Source: Methanobrevibacter millerae (GTDB lineage: Archaea; Methanobacteriota; Methanobacteria; Methanobacteriales; Methanobacteriaceae). Taken from it: a stretch of DNA of 64,000 nt. Positions 17,444 through 24,785 of this stretch are shown here, one piece after another. Below the pieces are notes generated by a model that saw nothing but the letters and a program-made list of their open reading frames with translations, searched no databases and was not told where the DNA came from. The translations under genes were made by a program, and so were the position numbers. How positions within the stretch are numbered: the first letter of the stretch is position 1; every line of letters begins with the position of its first letter. Location: the NCBI GenBank assembly GCA_015063005.1, contig SUTF01000002.1, positions 182,107 through 246,106 of the forward strand, read 5' to 3'.

Positions 17444-17944
17444 TCATTTAAATAAATCGGGATTATCTTTAACTAAGCCATTTCTTACGTTTTGGAATTC
17501 CAAAGCATCATTCATGAACTCATTAGCTTCAGATGCGTAGCTATTACCAGTACTGTTCTGATAATTCTTATAATAGTCAATAGCTTCCAACAAGTCACCT
17601 GTAGCATTCATCTTAAGTTTTAGCTCTTCCAATAGAGTATTCACATAGCTTTTATAAACATCATTGGTATTCGATGTAAAATTATCTTTTATTCCAGACA
17701 ATTGGGAAATACTCTTATTAAAATTATTTGATGCTGAAATAGCTTTATTTTTAGATTCATCATAATTTTTATCATTTAACAAATCAACAGCTTCATTATA
17801 ATCTGAATCGCCAGAAACAATACTATCACTAATATCCGGCATGACTTTATTGATAGAATTTTCAGTATTATAGAAATAAATCACTGAAACTGAAAAAATA
17901 ATTAAAATAACTATAAAAATTATTACTTTAGTATAATTTGACAC
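17444..17944 (-). CDS. Membrane-anchored coiled-coil protein, unknown function
   Basis: A 166-residue protein with an N-terminal membrane helix (about residues 5-24) and an otherwise soluble helical body rich in Asn, Ser, Asp and Lys, with heptad-like spacing (AVDLLNDKNYDESKNKAISA, LLEELKLKMN). Start is GTG 17944 with no clear ribosome binding site. No catalytic motif. It is the first gene of the operon that continues into the RecJ-like nuclease, the seven-ribbon protein and the HExxH protein. Confidence 0.7.
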   Translation of the reverse strand: MSNYTKVIIFIVILIIFSVSVIYFYNTENSINKVMPDISDSIVSGDSDYNEAVDLLNDKNYDESKNKAISASNNFNKSISQLSGIKDNFTSNTNDVYKSYVNTLLEELKLKMNATGDLLEAIDYYKNYQNSTGNSYASEANEFMNDALEFQNVRNGLVKDNPDLFK

Positions 17945-18000
17945 ATTATATTATCTATAAAAAGATATTATTAAAAGTTGTTATGAAAAAAATAGTGAAT

Positions 18001-18035
18001 AAAAAAAGAAAAATTTTAAGATAAAATCTTAAAAT
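18001..18035 (-). terminator. Terminator of the desulfoferrodoxin-like gene
   Basis: ATTTTAAGAT-AAA-ATCTTAAAAT is a perfect 10-bp stem (18013-18035) directly after the stop codon; on the minus strand it runs into TTTTTCTTTTTTT. Confidence 0.7.
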
Positions 18036-18401
18036 CTATTCGCTGGACCAGAGTCCGTGTAAGTTACAGAATGCGAATGCTACTACATCATCAGTGGAGT
18101 TAACAGTGAAAGTTGCTTCTGCAACATCTCCAGGTTTGAAGCATTTTGCGTATTGTTCAGCGCCTGCTTCAACAACTAAGAATTGAATGTAGTGATCATC
18201 ATCCATTGGGTGAGCTGCTTCACCGACTTTTACTGTTACTTTGTCGCCATCGATTTCAACAACGGGTTTGTGTTTAGGTGCTTTTTCACCTTCAGTTTGT
18301 ACTGGTATTTTAATCATGTGAGTGTCACATGTGTCGCCATCGTCTTCAACTAATACTTGGATAATACTACCACAATCATCGCATTTTAATATTTTTGCCA
18401 T
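18036..18401 (-). CDS. Desulfoferrodoxin-like superoxide reductase
   Basis: Superoxide reductases reduce superoxide to hydrogen peroxide without making oxygen, a defence suited to strict anaerobes. The 121-residue protein (ATG 18401 after GGAGATG) has the catalytic centre residues of the family: His in KHKPVV, AHPM and HYIQF, and the Cys/His pair in CNLHG. The N-terminal desulforedoxin-like domain is altered: CxxC is present (KCDDCG), but the usual adjacent Cys-Cys pair is replaced by Cys-Asp (DTCDTH), so centre I has only three cysteines. It stands next to the Fe-S assembly genes. Confidence 0.9.
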   Translation of the reverse strand: MAKILKCDDCGSIIQVLVEDDGDTCDTHMIKIPVQTEGEKAPKHKPVVEIDGDKVTVKVGEAAHPMDDDHYIQFLVVEAGAEQYAKCFKPGDVAEATFTVNSTDDVVAFAFCNLHGLWSSE

Positions 18402-18450
18402 AATATACATCTCCATAATTTATTATAAATATGTATATTTACATAAGTAT

Positions 18451-18825
18451 TTAACTTTGATGGGTTTCATAATAATTTTCAATTGCAGCTTGAAGACCGT
18501 CAGCAGCAAGATTTGAACAGTGCATCTTAACTGGTGGAAGACCGTCCAATTCATCAGCTACATCATTACGGGAAATCTTTAAAGCTTCATCCAATGTTTT
18601 TCCAACAGCAATTTCAGTAATCATACTGCTTGTAGCAATAGCTGCTCCACAACCAAAGGTCTGGAAAGAAATATCTGTAATCTTGTCATCATCAACCTTA
18701 ATGTAGATTGTCATTAAATCCCCACAGGTAGGGTTTCCAACTTGTCCAACACCATCTGCATCTTCCATTGGTCTACAGTTTCTTGGGTTTGCAAAATGAT
18801 CCATTACTTTTTCACTATAATCCAT
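18451..18825 (-). CDS. iscU: IscU/NifU-type Fe-S cluster scaffold
   Basis: Scaffold on which Fe-S clusters are built from sulfur supplied by the cysteine desulfurase. The 124-residue protein carries the three cluster-binding cysteines in NPTCGD, FGCGAAIA and MHCSNLA, with Asp (CGD) in place. It opens with MDYSEKVMDHFANPRN, as family members do. ATG 18825 follows AGGAGTGATT. It ends the metY-nifS-iscU run, eleven bases after nifS. Lacks the C-terminal Nfu domain of full NifU. Confidence 0.94.
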   Translation of the reverse strand: MDYSEKVMDHFANPRNCRPMEDADGVGQVGNPTCGDLMTIYIKVDDDKITDISFQTFGCGAAIATSSMITEIAVGKTLDEALKISRNDVADELDGLPPVKMHCSNLAADGLQAAIENYYETHQS

Positions 18826-18836
18826 ATTAATCACTC

Positions 18837-20021
18837 CTATTCTCTACCTACAATTTTATTATAATCCAAGTCATTATTCCATAAAGGTGACATTTTTCTT
18901 AATCTTTCAACAGACTGGGCAATAGCTTCCACAAATTCATCAATGTCAAATTCACCGCTTTCAGGGGCAAGTGATATTCTTAAAGATCCATGAACATCAA
19001 CCGGGTCAAGACCTAATGCCGTTAAAACAGGTGAAGCTTCAAGAGTTTTTGATGAACATGCAGAACCTGTAGAAGTCTGATATCCTTTAGCATCCAAAAG
19101 AAGAATTAAGGATTCACCTTCAATAGCTTTAAAACGGAAATTGATTACATTAGGCAATCTTTGGTCTCTATCACCATTCAAATAGGATTCTGGAATAGTA
19201 TCTAAAACTTTTTCGATAATCTCATCCCTAATCTTGGACAGTTTTTCAGCATGTTCGTCTAACTGACTACATGCAAGTTCAGCTGCTTTTCCAAATCCAA
19301 CGATGCCTGCAACATTTTCAGTACCTGATCGGATTCCTCTTTCCTGGCCACCACCATGAATGAGAGGAACCAATCTGACACCTTTTTTAATATATATTGC
19401 ACCAACACCCTTTGGTCCGTTAATTTTATGGGAAGATACGGACAACAAATCAATGTTTTGTTTTTCAACATCAACTTCAACCTTTCCAAAAGTCTGAACA
19501 GCATCAGTGTGGAATAGAATCTTATTTTCACGTGCAATCTTACCGATTTCCTCAATAGGCTGTAAAGTACCTATCTCATTGTTACCATGCATAATGGTGA
19601 TTAAAATTGTTTCAGGAGTAATGGCCTCCTTCAAGTCATCAATCTTAATAATACCATTTTCATATACTGGCAAATAAGTTACCTTAAAATCTAAAGATTC
19701 TAAAAAGTGTAATGTCTCTTTAACTGCAGGATGTTCAATTTCTGAAGTTATGATATGTTTACCTTTTTTCTGCAATTTAAAAGCTACTCCTTTGATAGCT
19801 AAATTGTCGGATTCTGAACCTCCACTAGTAAAGATTATTTCATCTTTTTTAGCATTGATGGAATCAGCTATTCTTTGTCTTGCCTCTTCCAATGCTTTTT
19901 TAGATTCACGACCGACGGAATATAATGTGGAAGGGTTACCGAATTCATCTTTTAAATAAGGTAACATTTCTTCCAATACTTCTGAACTAATTTTTGTTGT
20001 TGCTGAATTGTCTAAATACAT
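18837..20021 (-). CDS. nifS: Cysteine desulfurase (NifS/IscS family)
   Basis: PLP enzyme that takes sulfur from L-cysteine as an enzyme persulfide and hands it to IscU. The 394-residue protein shows the PLP lysine in SSHKINGPKGVGA and the catalytic cysteine in GSACSSKTLEAS on a long flexible loop, which is the group I (NifS/IscS) type. It starts MYLDNSATTKI after GGGGAGATATGG. Placed between metY (29 bp upstream) and iscU, so sulfur uptake and cluster assembly are probably cotranscribed. Confidence 0.95.
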   Translation of the reverse strand: MYLDNSATTKISSEVLEEMLPYLKDEFGNPSTLYSVGRESKKALEEARQRIADSINAKKDEIIFTSGGSESDNLAIKGVAFKLQKKGKHIITSEIEHPAVKETLHFLESLDFKVTYLPVYENGIIKIDDLKEAITPETILITIMHGNNEIGTLQPIEEIGKIARENKILFHTDAVQTFGKVEVDVEKQNIDLLSVSSHKINGPKGVGAIYIKKGVRLVPLIHGGGQERGIRSGTENVAGIVGFGKAAELACSQLDEHAEKLSKIRDEIIEKVLDTIPESYLNGDRDQRLPNVINFRFKAIEGESLILLLDAKGYQTSTGSACSSKTLEASPVLTALGLDPVDVHGSLRISLAPESGEFDIDEFVEAIAQSVERLRKMSPLWNNDLDYNKIVGRE

Positions 20022-20050
20022 CCATATCTCCCCATTTATTATATTAAATT

Positions 20051-21349
20051 TTAAATTTTATCTAAAGCTTGACTTAAATCATCAATTAAATCATCAGCAT
20101 CCTCTAAACCGATAGACAACCTGATGAAGTCAGGAGTAACACCGGTTGCTTCTTGTTCTTCAGGGCTTAACTGCTGATGAGTAGTACTTGCAGGGTGAAT
20201 CGCTAAACTTTTAGCATCACCAATATTTGCAAGAATTGAGAACAAATTCAAATGCTCAATTACTTTTCTTCCTGCTTCCTCTCCACCTTCTACACCGAAT
20301 CCTAAGATACCTGCAAAGTGATCTTTAAGGTATTTTTTATTGGTTTCATAGGTAGGGTGTGATTCCAAACCAGGATAGTTTACCCATTTTACTTTTGGAT
20401 GGGATTCCAAGAATTTTGCCACTTTCAATGCATTTTCAGAATGTCTTTTTACACGTACATCCAAACTTTCAAGACCTTGCAAGAAAATGAAACTGTGTAC
20501 AGGTGCTTGTGTAGCCCCTAAATCTCTTAACAATCTTGCTCTTGCCCTTACGGTAAAAGCCAAATTACCGAGTTCAGGCACATCACCAAATGCATCCCAA
20601 AATACTAATCCATGATAACTTGGGTCAGGTTCTGAGAAGTTAGGGAATTTTCCATTGCCCCAATTGAATTTACCTGAATCCACAATGTATCCTCCAACAG
20701 CAGTTCCGTGTCCGCCAACGTATTTTGTTGCGGATGCTGCAATTACATCAGCACCATGTTCCAAAGGTCTGACCAATCCCACACCAATGGTGTTGTCCAC
20801 AATCAATGGAATATCATGACTGTGTGCAATTTCTGCCAATGCTTCAAAGTCAGGAACATCTAATTTAGGATTTCCTATGGATTCGCAGTATATTGCTTTG
20901 GTTTTTTCATCAATTGCATCTTCAAATGCTTGCAAATCTTGTGAATTGACAAATTTAACTTCTCTTGCCAAATCCTTAAAGGTATAGTCAAACAATTGGT
21001 AGGTTCCACCATAAAGATTGTCTGCTGAAACTATATTATCTCCAGGCTGAGTGATATTCAAGATTGCATATGAGATAGCGGCAAGACCACTTGATGTTGA
21101 TAAGCCAGAATGTCCGCCTTCTATAGCAGCGATTCTAGCTTCGAAGACATCAGAAGTTGGGTTGGTAAGTCTGGAATAAATTTGACCAAACTCTTGAAGG
21201 GCGAATCTTCTTGCAGCTTCGTCTGAATCTTTAAATACATATGAAGTCGTCTGATAAATAGGTACAGCTTGAGCTCCGGTTACCGGATCTGGTTGTTGAC
21301 CAGCACGGACACCTAAAGTCGCTAATTTATAATTTTTTTCATTTGTCAT
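20051..21349 (-). CDS. metY: O-acetylhomoserine sulfhydrylase (MetY type)
   Basis: PLP enzyme of the Cys/Met metabolism family (gamma-replacement type): sulfide plus O-acetylhomoserine gives homocysteine; some members also use O-acetylserine. The 432-residue length and the insert before the PLP lysine (ASATKYVGGHGTAVGG) match MetY rather than the shorter MetB/MetC enzymes. AAGGATTTGATT precedes ATG 21349. It leads the metY-nifS-iscU operon, and its promoter carries an ATAAC-N4-GTTAT operator shared with cysK. Choice between homoserine and serine substrate cannot be settled from sequence. Confidence 0.92.
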   Translation of the reverse strand: MTNEKNYKLATLGVRAGQQPDPVTGAQAVPIYQTTSYVFKDSDEAARRFALQEFGQIYSRLTNPTSDVFEARIAAIEGGHSGLSTSSGLAAISYAILNITQPGDNIVSADNLYGGTYQLFDYTFKDLAREVKFVNSQDLQAFEDAIDEKTKAIYCESIGNPKLDVPDFEALAEIAHSHDIPLIVDNTIGVGLVRPLEHGADVIAASATKYVGGHGTAVGGYIVDSGKFNWGNGKFPNFSEPDPSYHGLVFWDAFGDVPELGNLAFTVRARARLLRDLGATQAPVHSFIFLQGLESLDVRVKRHSENALKVAKFLESHPKVKWVNYPGLESHPTYETNKKYLKDHFAGILGFGVEGGEEAGRKVIEHLNLFSILANIGDAKSLAIHPASTTHQQLSPEEQEATGVTPDFIRLSIGLEDADDLIDDLSQALDKI

Positions 21350-21404
21350 TTAATCAAATCCTTATAAATTTTTTTTAAAATATGTCACGTGTTATGATGA
21401 CAAT

Positions 21405-21431
21405 ATAACAATAGTTATTTTTTATATATAA
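21405..21431 (-). promoter_or_regulatory. metY promoter with ATAAC-N4-GTTAT operator
   Basis: On the minus strand a TATA box (TATATATAAA, about 21421-21430) is followed by the palindrome ATAAC-N4-GTTAT (21405-21418), placed between TATA box and expected start of transcription. The 20-base string TATAACAATAGTTATTTTTT (plus strand 21404-21423) recurs without change in front of cysK (25783-25802). The position suggests repression by blocking polymerase. Confidence 0.65.
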
Positions 21432-21466
21432 ATGTTTTGATTTACCTAAAAAATTAGGCATGATAA

Positions 21467-21519
21467 ATAAACATTGTTATATTATAACATCTGTTATTTT
21501 ACTATATAAACATTGTTAT
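21467..21519 (+). promoter_or_regulatory. isf promoter with three operator-like palindromes
   Basis: Three copies of the same motif: ATAAAcattGTTAT (21467-21480, one mismatch), ATAACatctGTTAT (21484-21497, perfect), and ATAAAcattGTTAT (21506-21519, one mismatch). The last overlaps a TATA box (TATATAAA, 21503-21510) for the flavoprotein gene. With the metY site they give four copies in one divergent promoter region. Confidence 0.6.
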
Positions 21520-21586
21520 ATTTTCTTGGAAAATTGAAAAAATAATTCATATAGTATCTACAAAAATTGAAATGGAGAGTGATTAT

Positions 21587-22105
21587 ATGAAAACTATAGC
21601 ATTAATCGGAAGTCCAAGAAAAAATGGAAACTGCGATCAATTAGCTTCCAAGCTACTTGACAGCACAGAAGGATTTACTAAAAAATTTTACTTAAACGAA
21701 GTCGACTTGCAATACTGTAATGCATGCCAAGCATGCAAAAAAGGAGACTGCGTAAAAGATGATGACGCAAGAAAAATAATAGATGAAATGTTAGATTCAG
21801 ACATTATAGTATTTGCATCACCAATTTACTACGGTCAAATGTCAGCACAAGCAAAAACAATTGTCGACAGATTTTACATGATTTCACAAAATCCTGAAAA
21901 ATCTCTAGAAGGCAAAAAGGTAATCCAAATATTTACACAGGCAAATCCTGGAGATGCATTTGACGGATATATCAAATCATTAGAAGCTATGCCATTCGCT
22001 TATATGGGAATGGAAGTTATTGATACAATAGTTGCAAAAGGTGCTGCCGGAAAAGGCGAAGGCATTGAAGATGCACTTAAAAAAATAGAAGAATTGGAGA
22101 TTTAA
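21587..22105 (+). CDS. Iron-sulfur flavoprotein (NADPH-dependent FMN reductase family)
   Basis: Flavodoxin-fold protein of the iron-sulfur flavoprotein type, known in methanogens for electron transfer and reduction of oxygen or peroxide. The 172-residue protein opens with the FMN-binding stretch MKTIALIGSPRKNGNCDQLA, then carries the compact cluster motif CNACQACKKGDC (Cx2Cx2Cx4C), and ASPIYYGQMSAQAKTIVDR. GGAG lies nine bases before ATG 21587; an ATG at 21572 overlaps that site. Divergent from metY and sharing its operator-rich promoter region, so it probably answers to the same sulfur or redox signal. Confidence 0.88.
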   Translation: MKTIALIGSPRKNGNCDQLASKLLDSTEGFTKKFYLNEVDLQYCNACQACKKGDCVKDDDARKIIDEMLDSDIIVFASPIYYGQMSAQAKTIVDRFYMISQNPEKSLEGKKVIQIFTQANPGDAFDGYIKSLEAMPFAYMGMEVIDTIVAKGAAGKGEGIEDALKKIEELEI

Positions 22106-22110
22106 TCTCC
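22096..22110 (+). terminator. Hairpin at the end of the flavoprotein gene
   Basis: GGAGAT-TTA-ATCTCC is a perfect 6-bp stem spanning the stop codon. No strong T-run follows, so it may protect the 3' end rather than terminate. Confidence 0.3.
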
Positions 22111-22114
22111 GTTC

Positions 22115-23455
22115 TTAATCACTTATTTCATAACCTAAGTTAATTAACTCATCACGTATTTTATCAGACAATTCATATTGTTTTGCTGCTCTCAATTCAG
22201 ATCTGACATTTGTAATTAATTCAAACAAATCATCGGAACCTGCAGAAGTTTCCTCTAAAGCAAAGTCAATACCTAAGATTTGAGAAACATCATCTAAAAA
22301 TGATTTAATAGCTATTTTATCATTATCTGATAGTTCAACGTTTTTGCAGTCATTAATTAGAACAAATAAAGATGCGATAGCTTTTGGAGTGTTGAAATCA
22401 TCGTCCATACTTGCAAAGAATTCATCACGAGCTACTTTTAAAGCTTCCAAATCTGATTCGACATCGCCAGACCCAACATCCAATGATGAATAGAACTTTT
22501 TAATCTTTTCCAAACTTTTTTCAGACTGGTGAAGGGAATCTTTTGAAAAATCAATAGGGCTTCTGTAATGAGTTGACAATACAAAGAACCTGAATGTATC
22601 GGCATCCCAATCTTCAAGTAATTCACGAATGGTAATGAAGTTATGTAATGACTTGGACATCTTTTCTCCATTAACATTTAAAAATCCTGTATGCAACCAG
22701 TACCTTACCATTGGAGATTTTCCGCTGACAGCTTCCATTTGGGTGATTTCAGCTTCGTGGTGAGGGAATATCAAATCAAGTCCGCCACCATGAACGTCAT
22801 ATTGCTCACCGAAGTAATATTCTGTTATTGCAGTGTCCTCAATATGCCAGCCAGGTCTGCCGTCACCCCAAGGAGATGGAAATACTGGTTCATCGACACC
22901 ATCTCTTTTTTTCCATAAAGCAAAATCCTGTTCACTTTTTTTGGTGGTTTCAGCCAATTCACGATGAGACTCCAACTCATCAACTTTACGATTTGACAAT
23001 TTACCAAATTCCTCAAATTTTTCAATTTCAAAGTAAACGCCATCATCACTTTCATAGGCAAAACCTTTATCGATTAATCTTTGAATTTGATCTATTATTT
23101 CATCAAGATGATCAGTTGCTCTTGCAAATAAATTAACCCCTGTGACATTTAATTTAGCCATGTCTTCAATATACCTTTTTTCAAACTTCCTAGCTATATC
23201 ATGCGCTGGAATTCCAGATTCTTTTGACCTGTTAATGATTTTATCATCAATATCAGTGATATTTTGAATGTAAAAAACAGCATATCCTGAGTATTCCAAA
23301 TATCTTTTAATTGTATCAAAAGAAACGTAAGTTCTTCCATGCCCAATGTGAGCATCATCATAAACAGTAGGGCCACAAACAAAAAAGTTTACACGGTTCT
23401 TGTTCATGGTTTCAAAATTCTCTTTACTACGAGTTAATGTAGAGTAAATATCCAT
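22115..23455 (-). CDS. cysS: Cysteinyl-tRNA synthetase
   Basis: Charges tRNA-Cys with cysteine. Class I enzyme of 446 residues with HIGH motif as DDAHIGHGRTY, the zinc-binding cysteine in FFVCGPTVYDD with HGGGLDLIFPHHEAE, and KMSKS as GEKMSKSLHNF. The frame stays open upstream to 23536, but that part runs into the tRNA-Cys gene, so the ATG at 23455 (MDIYSTLTRSKENF) is the start. It lies directly after tRNA-Cys on the same strand, so enzyme and substrate tRNA may share a transcript. Its presence argues for direct charging of cysteine in this organism. Confidence 0.96.
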   Translation of the reverse strand: MDIYSTLTRSKENFETMNKNRVNFFVCGPTVYDDAHIGHGRTYVSFDTIKRYLEYSGYAVFYIQNITDIDDKIINRSKESGIPAHDIARKFEKRYIEDMAKLNVTGVNLFARATDHLDEIIDQIQRLIDKGFAYESDDGVYFEIEKFEEFGKLSNRKVDELESHRELAETTKKSEQDFALWKKRDGVDEPVFPSPWGDGRPGWHIEDTAITEYYFGEQYDVHGGGLDLIFPHHEAEITQMEAVSGKSPMVRYWLHTGFLNVNGEKMSKSLHNFITIRELLEDWDADTFRFFVLSTHYRSPIDFSKDSLHQSEKSLEKIKKFYSSLDVGSGDVESDLEALKVARDEFFASMDDDFNTPKAIASLFVLINDCKNVELSDNDKIAIKSFLDDVSQILGIDFALEETSAGSDDLFELITNVRSELRAAKQYELSDKIRDELINLGYEISD

Positions 23456-23491
23456 AAAAAATTCCTCAAAAAAATAGTTAATAATAAGTAG

Positions 23492-23563
23492 AGGCAAGTG
23501 AGGGATTTGAACCCCCGTTTCATGGTCTGCAGCCACGCACCTAAGCCGCTCGGTTAACTTGCC
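23492..23563 (-). tRNA. tRNA-Cys (anticodon GCA)
   Basis: Minus-strand cloverleaf of 72 bases: acceptor GGCAAGT/ACTTGCC, D-arm with GAGCGGCTTAGGT, anticodon arm CGTGG-CTGCAGA-CCATG giving anticodon GCA, T-arm GGGGG-TTCAAAT-CCCTC, discriminator T. The CCA end is not encoded. No intron. It sits immediately upstream of cysS and within the cysteine gene island. Confidence 0.95.
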
Positions 23564-23635
23564 AAAAAAATTAACAGTCTAATAAAATATTAGACATTAA
23601 TAGTATATAAAGATTACTAAAAATTCTAATATTTC

Positions 23636-24010
23636 TTATTTTGCCTCGGATCCCATACAGGATTGACAATCTTCACCCAAATCATCAGTATTTATATTAA
23701 GCTGTTTAAGAACACTTGAAGTTTCTACCTTTTTGCATATATGACATGTTCTTGGAATCAAATCTGCTTTGGTAGCTTCACCATTTGACAATTGGGCAGC
23801 AAAATCCTTAACCATTTGCCTTACATCTTCTTCCAGTTTAATGCCACTACCACGTTTATCAGTGATATATTGTGATACTGCTGGCTGAGTGATATCCATA
23901 AGTTCTGAGACATCTTTCTGTTTCATTCCTAGATTTAATAATTCTTTTGCTAATTCTGATCTAATAGCTGGTATAACATACCATACAACAATTTCACAAG
24001 GTGGTTTCAT
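23636..24010 (-). CDS. HTH regulator with two CxxC pairs, in the cysKE operon
   Basis: A 124-residue protein of the archaeal XRE-like predicted-regulator type. Residues 16-55 form a helix-turn-helix (RSELAKELLNLGMKQKDVSE then ITQPAVSQYITDKR). The C-terminal part has two CxxC pairs, C89/C92 (TCHIC) and C115/C118 (DCQSC), plus a lone C5 near the start: enough to bind a metal or Fe-S cluster. It starts two bases after cysE (GGTGATTAAAT before ATG 24010), so it is made with the cysteine enzymes. I infer that it senses sulfur, cysteine or Fe-S status and binds the ATAAC-N4-GTTAT sites; this is not shown. Confidence 0.82.
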   Translation of the reverse strand: MKPPCEIVVWYVIPAIRSELAKELLNLGMKQKDVSELMDITQPAVSQYITDKRGSGIKLEEDVRQMVKDFAAQLSNGEATKADLIPRTCHICKKVETSSVLKQLNINTDDLGEDCQSCMGSEAK

Positions 24011-24012
24011 AT

Positions 24013-24726
24013 TTAATCACCATCTTTTTTTAATAAATCGCCACAATCAATTTTTTCATCGATTTGACCATCGGTTAAACAAATTCCATTCTTATCAAGC
24101 AATATCCTAATAAGTTCCTCGTTATCTTTAATCTGTTTTTCCAAACTTCTAATTGCATCGGCAACAGGGTCGGGTAATTTGTTATGTTCCAAATCAACAA
24201 TATGACTTTTATTTTTACTTTTAACAATTCTTCCAGGAACACCAACACAAGTTGATTCTGGAGGAACATCCTTTAAAACTACAGCACCAGTACCGATTTT
24301 GGAATATTCTCCAATAGTAATGTTTCCCATTACTTTAGCACCAGCTCCAATAATAACACCTTTTTCAATAGTCGGATGCCTTTTAGTTTTCTGTGTTGTA
24401 GTTCCACCAAGTACGACGCCCTGATAAATCAATACATCATCACCAACGATTGTTGTTTCTCCAACAACAATTCCCATACCATGGTCAATGAAAACTCTTT
24501 CACCAAATTGAGCACCGGGATGTATTTCAATACCTGTAAGAAAACGGGATATGGTTGAGATGAAACGAGCCAATAGCTTAAATGAATGATTCCATAGATA
24601 ATGGCTAAGCCTATGGAACAACAATGCATAAAATCCAGGATAGCACAAAAATATTTCAATTGTTGAACGTGCTGCAGGATCGTTTTGCTTAATAGCTTTA
24701 ATTTCACTTCTCAACCTATCGAACAT
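24013..24726 (-). CDS. cysE: Serine O-acetyltransferase
   Basis: Acetylates L-serine with acetyl-CoA to give O-acetylserine, the substrate of CysK. The 237-residue protein has the N-terminal helical part (MFDRLRSEIKAIKQNDPAARS), then the left-handed beta-helix of hexapeptide repeats with catalytic His in FIDHGMGIVVGET, and GVVLGGTTTQKTKRHPTI. The C-terminal 60 residues are more charged than in short enzymes and may form helices. Placed between cysK and the HTH gene; bacterial-type pathway, often thought to have been acquired by some methanogens. Confidence 0.94.
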   Translation of the reverse strand: MFDRLRSEIKAIKQNDPAARSTIEIFLCYPGFYALLFHRLSHYLWNHSFKLLARFISTISRFLTGIEIHPGAQFGERVFIDHGMGIVVGETTIVGDDVLIYQGVVLGGTTTQKTKRHPTIEKGVIIGAGAKVMGNITIGEYSKIGTGAVVLKDVPPESTCVGVPGRIVKSKNKSHIVDLEHNKLPDPVADAIRSLEKQIKDNEELIRILLDKNGICLTDGQIDEKIDCGDLLKKDGD

Positions 24727-24785
24727 TATAACTCTCCAAAGTATTTACTAATTAATTATATAACATATAGTATAAATAATTAATC

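Noticed and set aside
21391..21398. ATGATGA as a C box of a C/D guide RNA
   Set aside because: No matching D box at suitable distance; it lies in the metY leader.
21436..21459. CCTAA...TTAGG near metY as a DtxR operator
   Set aside because: Half-sites are in the reverse order to the TTAGG...CCTAA operator.
23456..23536. N-terminal extension of CysRS
   Set aside because: It is the translation of tRNA-Cys sequence and spacer; the family start is at 23455.
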